From assembly GCA_018815925.1 (NCBI GenBank), contig JAHIWS010000011.1:1-51752 (forward strand): a stretch of 51,752 nt of DNA, read 5' to 3'. The position numbers and the translations under genes were made by a program. Shown here one piece after another: positions 41,746-48,945 of this stretch (position 1 is the stretch's first letter; every line of letters starts with the position of its first letter). The notes under the pieces are model-generated. The model made no database searches. It had not been told where the DNA came from and was given only the letters and a program-made list of their open reading frames with translations. The DNA comes from Nanobdellota archaeon. Lineage in GTDB: Archaea > Nanobdellota > Nanobdellia > Pacearchaeales > GW2011-AR1.

Positions 41746-42147
41746 ATGAAAAATATTTTAAATAAATTGTCTGTTTTGCTGTTTGGATTTTTATTTGTTC
41801 CTCCTGTTCTTTCAAATATACCTAATGAAAAGATAAATTATACTCTTACTAAGGAAAATGTTGTTTGTAAAGAAAAAGGAGTTGCAGAGTGTTCTGATTA
41901 TAAACCACCTATACCCTTATATTATCATAGGAAGCTCGAATTTTCTAAGGGTAAAAGCAATGGGAAAATGATTTATGTTGATTCTGTTGAAACAAAAGTA
42001 AATTTCTGGTATTTTCCTAGTGTTGATTCTGCTGTTATATCAACAAAATCTTTTGAAGATACACTTACTAGAAAACAAGCTATAAATTTACTCAAAATTT
42101 ATTTTCCAGAGGATAGTATTATTCAGAATTATTCTTCTGATAAATAA
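41746..42147 (+). CDS. Small secreted protein, 133 aa
   Basis: A signal peptide (NKLSVLLFGFLFVPPVLS) precedes a ~110-residue mature part with two Cys (ENVVCKEKGVAECSD) that may form a disulfide, and no recognised domain. A TATA-like TATATAAAG is about 30-40 nt upstream. It is convergent with S8e, 2 nt apart. Confidence 0.6.
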   Translation: MKNILNKLSVLLFGFLFVPPVLSNIPNEKINYTLTKENVVCKEKGVAECSDYKPPIPLYYHRKLEFSKGKSNGKMIYVDSVETKVNFWYFPSVDSAVISTKSFEDTLTRKQAINLLKIYFPEDSIIQNYSSDK

Positions 42148-42149
42148 GT

Positions 42150-42500
42150 TTATTCATTAACTAAAACACCATTTATCATACCTTCTTGAGAAGGGCGGTT
42201 GGTTATTTTGGCTTTTCCAAGCTCTGTTTCTATAATTGTTCCTTTTGTAAGAATATTTTGTCTAGCTAGAAACCTGTTTGAAGGGGTTTCAAGAACATTT
42301 TTTATTTCTATTTTTCTTTTTCCAATGTTTATGAATTTTGATTTTAGATTAAATGTTTTTTTGTTTCCGCCTCTTGTTCTTACAGATTTTCTTTTTTCTT
42401 CTCCCAGTTTTACAGGAATTTGGTGCCCTGGCTTTTCATATGCTTTCTTTTTTCTTCTTTTAATATATTTTCCACCAGATATTTTTCTTCCTAATTTCAT
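42150..42500 (-). CDS. Ribosomal protein S8e
   Basis: A 116-residue basic protein: MKLGRKISGGKYIKRRKKKA, VRTRGGNKKTF, NVLETPSNRFLARQNILTKG, and GKAKITNRPSQEGMINGVLV. This is the archaeal S8e pattern, on the small subunit. Length is normal (about 125 in other archaea). Confidence 0.93.
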   Translation of the reverse strand: MKLGRKISGGKYIKRRKKKAYEKPGHQIPVKLGEEKRKSVRTRGGNKKTFNLKSKFINIGKRKIEIKNVLETPSNRFLARQNILTKGTIIETELGKAKITNRPSQEGMINGVLVNE

Positions 42501-42590
42501 AATAAGAAAGGATTATTTTGGTTTAAATAGGTTTCTGTTGATGTTTTTTTTAATAGAAATTTTTTTAAACTAGGGTAGGGATTTTTCTTT

Positions 42591-42992
42591 ATGAGTTGTT
42601 ATGAATATTCTGTTCTTGTGGATTTTGATTTTCCTGATATTTCTTTAGTTTATGATAATATTAATGAATTTGGAAGAATTCCTCTTAAGATTCAAGAAGT
42701 TTATTTTACTGTAAAAGAAAAATATTCTTCTTTAGCAATAGGGCATACTAAAAGAGGAGAAGGAGATTTTATTATTTATGTTTATTCTAAAGATCCTTTA
42801 AAAAGAGAAGATATTGAAAAAGATTTAGAAAAAAAATTAAAAGGTAGTGATAAAAAAATAAAAATAATTGACTTTAAAATAGGACATAGTAATCTTTTTT
42901 ATCCTTGGATAAAAAATGTAAAGCACAAGATTGTTGCTAAAAAGTTTCTAAAAAAAGATTTTGAACTTAATTCTTCCTTGCGAAATGTTTAA
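42591..42992 (+). CDS. Hypothetical protein, 133 aa
   Basis: A soluble protein (MSCYEYSVLVDFDFPDISLV...) with alternating hydrophobic strands and a Lys-rich second half (REDIEKDLEKKLKGSDKKIK). No domain is recognised. The LSm gene starts 24 nt after its stop, so cotranscription is likely and an RNA-related role possible, but that is only context. Confidence 0.6.
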   Translation: MSCYEYSVLVDFDFPDISLVYDNINEFGRIPLKIQEVYFTVKEKYSSLAIGHTKRGEGDFIIYVYSKDPLKREDIEKDLEKKLKGSDKKIKIIDFKIGHSNLFYPWIKNVKHKIVAKKFLKKDFELNSSLRNV

Positions 42993-43016
42993 AAACTAAT
43001 TCAACAAGAGTATTTT

Positions 43017-43268
43017 ATGGTTAATGGTATTGAGAGACCACTTGATTTATTGAACAACTCTAAAGGAAAAGAAGTTCTTGTTCACCTAAAAGGTGATAAG
43101 CAATTTGTTGGAACTCTTTTAGCTTTTGATATACATATCAATTTGGTGTTGGATAACATAAAAGAAATGCAGAATGGCGAGATAAAGCGAAACCTTGGAT
43201 TGACTTTTCTAAGAGGGGATACAATTATTTTTATTTCTCCGGCTTCAACAGCCTTAAAGGAAGAATAA
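43017..43268 (+). CDS. LSm (Sm-like archaeal) RNA-binding protein
   Basis: An 83-residue Sm-fold protein: PLDLLNNSKGKEVLVHLKGD (Sm1 region), KQFVGTLLAFDIHINLVLDN, then LTFLRGDTIIFISPA (Sm2, usually IRGxxI). Archaeal Sm proteins form heptameric rings that bind U-rich RNA. It lies downstream of an unknown gene and upstream of the toxin-antitoxin pair. Confidence 0.92.
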   Translation: MVNGIERPLDLLNNSKGKEVLVHLKGDKQFVGTLLAFDIHINLVLDNIKEMQNGEIKRNLGLTFLRGDTIIFISPASTALKEE

Positions 43269-43348
43269 GCGTTTACCTGTTAAATTTTCGCAAGGTCTAG
43301 TGTTTTTTATTAGTTGGGACTTTCGTAGTTTTTCCAAAAACTTTATAT

Positions 43349-43368
43349 ATAATTAATGTATAATTAAT
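43349..43368 (+). promoter_or_regulatory. Direct-repeat operator/promoter of the toxin-antitoxin pair
   Basis: ATAATTAAT occurs at 43349-43357 and 43360-43368, 2 nt apart, overlapping a TATA-like TTTATATAT. It is 14 nt before the antitoxin ATG. RHH antitoxins commonly bind such repeats to repress their own operon; binding here is inferred. Confidence 0.45.
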
Positions 43369-43381
43369 ATATAGAACTAAA

Positions 43382-43609
43382 ATGCAAGAACAATCAACTA
43401 TTCTTTTGAGGAAAAATGTAATTGAACAATTAAAAAAAGCTAGAGAACATCCTAGGCAAACATACAACGAGCTTATTGAAAAAATGATTTCTCTTTTTCT
43501 TGCTATGAGGCAGACAAATCAGTATGATGAGTTTTTACATAAAATTCAACAACCTAAAATGAAAGAACTTTGGGATAATAAAGAGGATGAGATTTGGGAA
43601 AATGCATAG
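43382..43609 (+). CDS. Ribbon-helix-helix antitoxin-like protein
   Basis: A 75-residue protein. The N-terminal TILLRKNVIEQLKKAREHPR then TYNELIEKMISLFL gives a strand-helix-helix RHH DNA-binding domain. The C-terminal half (QQPKMKELWDNKEDEIWENA) is acidic and would contact the toxin. The next gene begins inside its last codons, a layout typical of type II toxin-antitoxin operons. Confidence 0.75.
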   Translation: MQEQSTILLRKNVIEQLKKAREHPRQTYNELIEKMISLFLAMRQTNQYDEFLHKIQQPKMKELWDNKEDEIWENA

Positions 43610-43904
43610 GTTTGGAGAAGTTGTTTTAGCTTCTGTTCATTTTACAGATACTTTTGAAATTAAAAAAAGACCTGCTTTAGTTCTTTTTGAGGAACAAGGA
43701 AATGTTGTTGTGGCTGGAGTAACTTCTAATTTGAATATGAAAGGGGTTTATTTAAGGAAAAAAGAAGGTGCAATTAGGGATAGCATAATTAAGTTAAATT
43801 ATCTTTTTACTATTTCTGAAAAAATGGTTGAAAGAGTCTTATTTTCTGTTTCTAAAGAAAAAAGAGCTATGATAAAAAAAGAGTTGTTTAGAAAAATTAA
43901 TTGA
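43602..43904 (+). CDS. PemK/MazF-like toxin
   Basis: I choose the ATG at 43602 (MHRFGEVVLASVHFTDTFEI) over one at 43587 because it places the first conserved strand at the start as in the family. The protein is 100 residues. RFGEVVLASV, KKRPALVLFEEQGNVVVAGV and LNYLFTISEKMV match the MazF/PemK ribonuclease fold. It would cut mRNA when free of the antitoxin, which overlaps it by 8 nt. Confidence 0.8.
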   Translation: MHRFGEVVLASVHFTDTFEIKKRPALVLFEEQGNVVVAGVTSNLNMKGVYLRKKEGAIRDSIIKLNYLFTISEKMVERVLFSVSKEKRAMIKKELFRKIN

Positions 43905-43958
43905 TTTTTTGTCTTAAACTATAATAATTTTTATAGGGTTAATTTGTTATATTGGTTT

Positions 43959-44384
43959 ATGAAAGTTCTTTTTGTGTTTAAGGATAATGTGGGAAGAAGC
44001 CAAATGGCTGAAGGTTTTTTTAATTATTATTTTCCAGATCATTGTGCAAAGAGTGCTGGAACAAAAGGTAGAGACTGGAGTGACAAAGTTTTGGGAGAGG
44101 AATTGGCTTGGGATGTGGTTAGATGTATGCTTGAGAAGGGAATTAATCTGAATGGAAAAAGGCCAAAGCAATTAGATAAAAAATTGTCTCAAGAGGCAGA
44201 TAAAATTATTTGGATTGAAGATATATTAGCTGTTCCTTATTATATTGGTAAATCAAAAATTAATTACTGGAATGTTATGGATCCTAGATATAGTGATTAT
44301 GAAGGGCATTGTAAAGTTAGAGACCATATAAATTTTTTAGTTAAGAGACTTATTGATAGTTTGAATAATTCCAAACAATTATAA
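43959..44384 (+). CDS. Low-molecular-weight phosphatase/ArsC-fold protein without the catalytic Cys
   Basis: I choose the ATG at 43959 (MKVLFVFKDNVGRSQMAEGF). The sequence aligns with the P-loop CX5RS of low-molecular-weight tyrosine phosphatases and arsenate reductases, but the Cys position is Phe (VFKDNVGRSQMAEG), so the nucleophile is missing. The rest of the family pattern (AGTKG near 30, PKQLDKKLSQEADKIIWIED, VMDPRYSDYEG) is kept. It is 141 residues. It may be an inactive binding protein, or use another residue. Confidence 0.75.
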   Translation: MKVLFVFKDNVGRSQMAEGFFNYYFPDHCAKSAGTKGRDWSDKVLGEELAWDVVRCMLEKGINLNGKRPKQLDKKLSQEADKIIWIEDILAVPYYIGKSKINYWNVMDPRYSDYEGHCKVRDHINFLVKRLIDSLNNSKQL

Positions 44385-44406
44385 ATTAATTCTTCTTCTA
44401 TAATTT

Positions 44407-45312
44407 ATGACAGCAAAGATTAAAATAATTATGTTGGGAACAGGAAGTCATATTCCGAGTGTGAAAAAGAATCATACAGCTGTGCTTTTATGTTATGAAG
44501 GAGAAAATATTCTTGTTGATTGTGGAGAAGGAACTCAGAGGCAGTTCAGATATGCAAAATTAAATCCCTGTAAGATTACTAGGCTTTTGATTACTCATTG
44601 GCATGGAGATCATGTTTTAGGAATTCCTGGAATTTTGCAGACTCTTGCCTTGAGTGATTATAGGAAAACCCTTTTTATTTATGGTCCTAGTGGAACTAAA
44701 TTATTAATGAGGGCTTTGCTGAATTTATTTAACTTTAAACAGAAGTATAAAATAAAAGTTGAGGAGGTTGATAAAGGAAAGTTTGTTGATGAAAAAAATT
44801 TTTATTTAGAATCTGAGAAAATGGAGCATGGTATTTCTTGTAATGCCTATTCTTTTGTAAAAAAAGGACAGGTGAGGATTGACAAAGAAAAATTAAAGAA
44901 AGCTAAGTTAGATCAAGGACCACATTTATCTAAATTAAAACAAGGAAAAGATATTAAATATAAAAGTAAAAAATACTTGGCAAAGAATTTAACCTATACT
45001 GAAGGAGATAAAAAAATTTCTATTGTGATGGACACCTTGGATAATAAAAAAATAATTCCTTTTGTTAAGGGTGCTGATTTGCTTATTTGTGAATCTTCTT
45101 TTAATGATGCCTTTAAAGATAAAGCAAGAGAGTACCACCATTCTACTGCTAAGCAAGTTGCAAATAATGCTAAAAAAGCTAATGCAAAAAAACTTGTTTT
45201 GACTCATCTTAGTGGTAGATGGGATAAAAATCCACAAAAAATTTTAAATGAAGCTAAAAAAGTTTTTAAGAATTCTGTTTTAGCTAAAGATTTAGATGTT
45301 TTTGGGGTATAG
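44407..45312 (+). CDS. Ribonuclease Z (tRNA 3' endonuclease)
   Basis: A 301-residue metallo-beta-lactamase-fold enzyme. LVDCGEGTQRQFRY at about 37-50 and the zinc motif THWHGDHVLG at 63-72 (H64, H66, D68, H69) are the RNase Z hallmarks, followed by GIPGILQTL, and later SIVMDTLDNKK and LTHLSGRW. It trims 3' trailers of pre-tRNAs, needed for the nearby tRNA genes. Length is normal for the short form. Confidence 0.95.
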   Translation: MTAKIKIIMLGTGSHIPSVKKNHTAVLLCYEGENILVDCGEGTQRQFRYAKLNPCKITRLLITHWHGDHVLGIPGILQTLALSDYRKTLFIYGPSGTKLLMRALLNLFNFKQKYKIKVEEVDKGKFVDEKNFYLESEKMEHGISCNAYSFVKKGQVRIDKEKLKKAKLDQGPHLSKLKQGKDIKYKSKKYLAKNLTYTEGDKKISIVMDTLDNKKIIPFVKGADLLICESSFNDAFKDKAREYHHSTAKQVANNAKKANAKKLVLTHLSGRWDKNPQKILNEAKKVFKNSVLAKDLDVFGV

Positions 45313-45356
45313 AAAGATTTTAAATATGATTTTTTCTTGATTTATTTGGGTTATAG

Positions 45357-45449
45357 GCCCCTGTAGCTCAGTCTGGATAGAGCGACTGCCTTCTAGATTT
45401 AGAAGATGAAGAAAGCAGTAGGTCGCAGGTTCGAATCCTGTCGGGGGCA
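45357..45449 (+). tRNA. tRNA-Arg (UCU) with a short 37/38 intron
   Basis: Acceptor GCCCCTG pairs with CGGGGGC with A73; D-stem GCTC/GAGC; T-arm GCAGG-TTCGAAT-CCTGT. The anticodon stem ACTGC pairs with GCAGT, loop CTTCTA with anticodon TCT (Arg). About 18 nt (GATTTAGAAGATGAAGAA) at the canonical 37/38 site is the intron. The 3' end is repeated at 45770-45792. Confidence 0.9.
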
Positions 45450-45460
45450 TGTTTTTTATT
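45438..45460. repeat. Left copy of the 23-nt tRNA-Arg 3'-end repeat
   Basis: CTGTCGGGGGCATGTTTTTT plus ATT. It covers the 3' half of the T-stem and the acceptor end of tRNA-Arg and 11 nt of flank. The second copy is at 45770-45792. Confidence 0.85.
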
Positions 45461-45520
45461 TGGGTTGTGGTTAGTTAAATATTTAAACTTGTATTCGTTA
45501 TTAACAAAGATGCAAAAAAG

Positions 45521-45526
45521 GAGGTA
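45521..45526 (+). promoter_or_regulatory. Consensus-like Shine-Dalgarno site of the 59-aa gene
   Basis: GGAGGT (45520-45525 with the preceding G) lies about 4-5 nt before the ATG at 45530, a full anti-SD match. Many host genes in this window have no Shine-Dalgarno sequence at all, although some internal operon genes do. Confidence 0.6.
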
Positions 45527-45529
45527 AAG

Positions 45530-45709
45530 ATGAATAACAAAAAAGTAATAGTTGGTGTGATCTCTGCGGCTGTAGGAGGAGTCGCTGGATCTTATATTGG
45601 TGGATTGGTTGGACAAGAAGTTTTATATAGAATAATTGGAGCTGGAATCGGGGCAGTTATTATAGGAACAATCATTCCTGTTTTAATCTTTAAAAAAAAG
45701 AGGCAATAA
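45530..45709 (+). CDS. Glycine-rich two-helix membrane peptide, 59 aa
   Basis: It starts MNNKKVIVGVISAAVGGVAG and continues with GGLVGQEVLYRIIGAGIGAV and IIGTIIPVLIFKKKRQ. Small residues (Gly, Ala, Ser) spaced like a glycine zipper fill the first helix, and the C-terminus is basic, so the peptide should insert in the membrane. Size and composition recall holins or small pore-like peptides, but that is only resemblance. It is the only gene between the two tRNA-Arg 3'-end repeats. Confidence 0.7.
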   Translation: MNNKKVIVGVISAAVGGVAGSYIGGLVGQEVLYRIIGAGIGAVIIGTIIPVLIFKKKRQ

Positions 45710-45769
45710 TCATAAAAAGATGAAAAATCAAAAAATAAATAATTTATATCCCATTCGGTAGCTCTGCTT

Positions 45770-45792
45770 CTGTCGGGGGCATGTTTTTTATT
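45770..45792. repeat. Right copy of the 23-nt tRNA-Arg 3'-end repeat
   Basis: Exact copy of 45438-45460. Just before it, CGGTAGCTCTG also recalls the 5' D-arm part of a tRNA, so a little more tRNA sequence may have been copied or left. Confidence 0.85.
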
Positions 45793-45830
45793 ACAATAAT
45801 TTTTAAATAAGGAAAGAATTTTATTATGAA

Positions 45831-46400
45831 ATGGTGAAGTTGGAGGAGACTGTTCTTGTTTTAAGAGAATTTGGAGAGTGGGTTAGAGCCCCGTGGGATT
45901 GTGAAAAAGATAATTATAATCCAAACCATTTTATTTATCTTGTTCAAAGCTTAGCTTTTGATATGGGTTTTAGATATGCATGGTGTGGTTATCCATATAG
46001 TGATACACTAAATGAATTATATTATGAGTATTATGAAGATAAAAATTATGTTGACGAATCAATAATAAGTAATGGTTTGAAGTTAACTAAATCAGGAATA
46101 AAAAAACTTTCTAAAGTTAAAGAGATTATAAAACCCCCTAAAAATATTAATAAAGATAAATGGTTGGAAATGCTATCAACCATTCATTATTTTAAAAATA
46201 TTTGTTATGTAGAAGAATTTGAAAAAAGAAAAATGGAGATTAATTTAAATAATACTTTTTTATTTCTTGATGAAAACAGAGTTACTCTTACTAGGACAAA
46301 TCCTGATAGAAGATTTAGTTTAGAGGAATTTAAATTAGCATGGAATTGTCTCACAGAATATGGGTTATTAGATAAGAAACATAATAGACCTACTTCTTAA
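45831..46400 (+). CDS. Hypothetical protein, 189 aa, possible YwgA-like
   Basis: A soluble protein. The stretch FIYLVQSLAFDMGFRYAWCG then YPYSDTLNELYYEY recalls YwgA/Panacea-type proteins (pattern FxxxYGPYSxxL), which include toxin-neutralising members, but this is weak. There is no signal peptide or membrane segment. It starts 38 nt after the tRNA-Arg repeat and overlaps the end of the convergent surface-protein gene by 4 nt. Confidence 0.6.
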   Translation: MVKLEETVLVLREFGEWVRAPWDCEKDNYNPNHFIYLVQSLAFDMGFRYAWCGYPYSDTLNELYYEYYEDKNYVDESIISNGLKLTKSGIKKLSKVKEIIKPPKNINKDKWLEMLSTIHYFKNICYVEEFEKRKMEINLNNTFLFLDENRVTLTRTNPDRRFSLEEFKLAWNCLTEYGLLDKKHNRPTS

Positions 46401-48361
46401 TCATTATAATGATTCTCTTGAAATTCTTGTTGTTTTCTTTTTTCTATCAATAATAAAGTAATTAAGATTATCATGAAGACTATTGGAATTATTATTGCAA
46501 GCATATAGACTAATTTAGGATATGGTTTTTCTAGAGGAGATAAAAAGAAATCGTCGCTTGAGCTTCCAATTTGTCCTTCATACAATACTTTTACGTATAA
46601 AATATATTTTCCAAATTCAAGGTCTTTTGGTATTTTAAAAGATTTTAAAAAACTTATTTTATTTTGCAAAGTTATAATTTCTTTATCTAGAAAAATTTCT
46701 TTTCCTGTTTCATCTAATATAGCATATTCTAATAGAACATTGAATTTTTCATTTGTTTCTTCTAAGCTAAACACGGTTATATTCGCAATAACATTTTTTC
46801 CAGGAGTTAAAGGTAAAAATTCTTCTAGTATTTTAACTTCAACATCAAAGAGAGGTGTTTTTGTTTCAACTTCAATTGTAACAGGGATTTCTTTTCTAGT
46901 ACCTCCTGCATCTACAAATATTTTTCCTAAGTAAATATTTGGGATAGTATTTTCTTGAGCTGTAAAATCAATAATTATTTTTTTCTGTTCTCCTGGTTCA
47001 AGTTTAAAATTTTCTTGGCTTATTACTATAAATTTTTCAAGGTCTCTAGAAGAAATACTAAAAGAGAGGTTGTTTTTTTCATTATTTGTTATTGTGATTG
47101 TTTCAAGTTTGCTTTGTCCTTGTCTTAAAGTGATTCCAATATTTGTTTTATCAATAGAAAAATTTTTAGGTTGGATTGCAACCCCCCCACCTCCCCCAGG
47201 AGTTGTAGGAATGGAACAAGCAATATAACTTACAGTTATATTCCACTGAGCAGAATTATTTAATTCACCATCTGTTATTTCTGCTTTGATGGTGTGGTCT
47301 CCTGAAATTCCACATCCAAAATTATAATTAAATTCATCAATTGAATTTCCAGAATCATATTCCACAAAACCATTATCAACATACCAGTAAGTATCTGGAA
47401 TTGTTAAATCAGGATCATTTTTTGTTATATTGAATTCTAGAGCATTTGTACTAGTAGTGTTTATTGTTAAATTATTTGGATAATGATCTATAATATTAGG
47501 GGCCCTATTTTCGTTTGTTATTGTTAAGCTAAAATTAGTGCAAGCAGTTCTAGAACTTCCATCTTGCCCACACAACTCAGAAATATTTGTATGAGTTGAT
47601 GTTAGCCCTGAATCATTGACACAAATAGTTATATTATAGACTCCTAGAATAGTTGATAAATCTGCAGTGAAATTCATGATTCCTATAGAACTTATGTTAA
47701 ACAAATTTACTGAATCTTCTGAAGAGTTTGTAATACTAATGTTATAATCTAAAGTTCCAAATCCCAAGTTATATTCTGTGTCAGTTACTGAGAGTTCTTT
47801 ATAAAAGGTTGAGTTTTCTCCTATTGACCAGATTGTTTGAACACCTATATTTTCAATTATTGGATCATTGTTTATTTCTATAACAGAAATATTTGTAATG
47901 GCTGTATCTGAGCAACAAGTAGAATTATATCCATCTGTTATTGTGATATATATTTCATATAATTTTGATCCTGTGTTTACACTTCCTATATGTGCTTTAC
48001 TCATGACACCAGAGATTATATTTGCATTTATGTGGGTTTCTCCATTTGTAAAACTTGAAGGATTTAGATAAAAAGGACTTGTTGGAGGGGCAATATGAAT
48101 TTCTAAATCATCTCCATCAACATCTGTTGCATTAAAAGGGTAATTAAGAAAAGCTCTTTCACAAATAAAAATTGAATTATTTATAGGCCCTAAAATGGGG
48201 GCTGAATTATTTGTTATTGGGGCTATAAAAAGGGAAACATTTACTGGCCTATTACTTGCTTGACCTGTTATCGATTCTCCTGTAATTTCTCCTTTTATTA
48301 TGAAGATAAATAATAAAATTATTACTAAACACATTAGTATTAAAAATATCCTCTTTTTCAT
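46397..48361 (-). CDS. Large surface protein with cadherin/Ig-like domains and a C-terminal anchor
   Basis: A 654-residue exported protein. N-terminal membrane segment (IFLILMCLVIILLFIFIIKG), the ITGQASNRP motif shared with its neighbour at 48946, then beta-sandwich ectodomains rich in Asn-Xaa-Ser/Thr. A Gly-rich hinge (TTPGGGGGVAIQPK) is followed by an NEW3/CARDB-like beta domain (GQSKLETITITNNEKNNLSF) and a C-terminal membrane segment (LVYMLAIIIPIVFMIILITLL). It is one of four adjacent minus-strand envelope genes. Confidence 0.8.
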   Translation of the reverse strand: MKKRIFLILMCLVIILLFIFIIKGEITGESITGQASNRPVNVSLFIAPITNNSAPILGPINNSIFICERAFLNYPFNATDVDGDDLEIHIAPPTSPFYLNPSSFTNGETHINANIISGVMSKAHIGSVNTGSKLYEIYITITDGYNSTCCSDTAITNISVIEINNDPIIENIGVQTIWSIGENSTFYKELSVTDTEYNLGFGTLDYNISITNSSEDSVNLFNISSIGIMNFTADLSTILGVYNITICVNDSGLTSTHTNISELCGQDGSSRTACTNFSLTITNENRAPNIIDHYPNNLTINTTSTNALEFNITKNDPDLTIPDTYWYVDNGFVEYDSGNSIDEFNYNFGCGISGDHTIKAEITDGELNNSAQWNITVSYIACSIPTTPGGGGGVAIQPKNFSIDKTNIGITLRQGQSKLETITITNNEKNNLSFSISSRDLEKFIVISQENFKLEPGEQKKIIIDFTAQENTIPNIYLGKIFVDAGGTRKEIPVTIEVETKTPLFDVEVKILEEFLPLTPGKNVIANITVFSLEETNEKFNVLLEYAILDETGKEIFLDKEIITLQNKISFLKSFKIPKDLEFGKYILYVKVLYEGQIGSSSDDFFLSPLEKPYPKLVYMLAIIIPIVFMIILITLLLIEKRKQQEFQENHYND

Positions 48362-48419
48362 AATCCAAGGAAAAGAAAGATGTATTTAAAATTTGTTGAA
48401 TTTGATTTTTTACACTTTT

Positions 48420-48944
48420 TTATTTTTGGTTTCTTTTTCTAGTAATTAAAATTATAATTATTAGGATTATTAGTATTCCCATTATTATCCCAAGAGTAAT
48501 CCAAGGTATTTTTGTTTCTGCTATTTCTTCTGAAACAATTACATCAAAAGAGATAGTCATTCCTGTACCCAAACTAACTCCTCCTGTTTTTCCTGGAGAG
48601 ACTGTTTTGAATTCTACTGTGACTCTTGTTGTTTCTCCTGGTATTGTTTCTTTTGGGATTTTTATTTTTAAGGGAGCCATAGTGTCATAGGTTTGTGCTT
48701 TTACTTCAAAAAGATCTTTTTCTAACTCTACAATTTCATGACCTTCAATTAATTCTGCTTTAAAAGTTAAGTCACCTTCTCCTACCATGTTTTGAATATT
48801 TAAATTAACTATTCTAATTTCTCCCCTAGCTAATATTAATGGTTTGTCTGGAAGCCAAAAAGGAGAACTAACTCCAGAGGCATTTATTATTGTTGAAAAT
48901 AATATGGTAAAGATTATACTTATTGCTATTTTTTTTGTTTTCAT
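48420..48944 (-). CDS. Surface protein with signal peptide and C-terminal membrane helix, 174 aa
   Basis: A signal peptide (KIAISIIFTILFSTIINASG) precedes a ~120-residue beta-rich domain with the run IRIVNLNIQNMVGEGDLTFK, then a membrane helix (WITLGIIMGILIILIIIIL) and TRKRNQK. It starts 1 nt from the 309-residue gene upstream and probably shares its transcript. Function unknown. Confidence 0.7.
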   Translation of the reverse strand: MKTKKIAISIIFTILFSTIINASGVSSPFWLPDKPLILARGEIRIVNLNIQNMVGEGDLTFKAELIEGHEIVELEKDLFEVKAQTYDTMAPLKIKIPKETIPGETTRVTVEFKTVSPGKTGGVSLGTGMTISFDVIVSEEIAETKIPWITLGIIMGILIILIIIILITRKRNQK

Positions 48945-48945
48945 T

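Larger units (their letters stand above)
45438..45792. mobile_element. Putative miniature element (about 0.33 kb) at the tRNA-Arg 3' end
   Basis: The last 12 nt of tRNA-Arg and 11 nt beyond it (45438-45460) are repeated exactly at 45770-45792, 332 bp downstream. This is the footprint of tRNA-targeting integration. The interval contains only a 59-codon membrane peptide gene with a strong Shine-Dalgarno sequence and no recombinase. It may be a decayed or non-autonomous element, or a cassette moved in trans. Confidence 0.6.
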
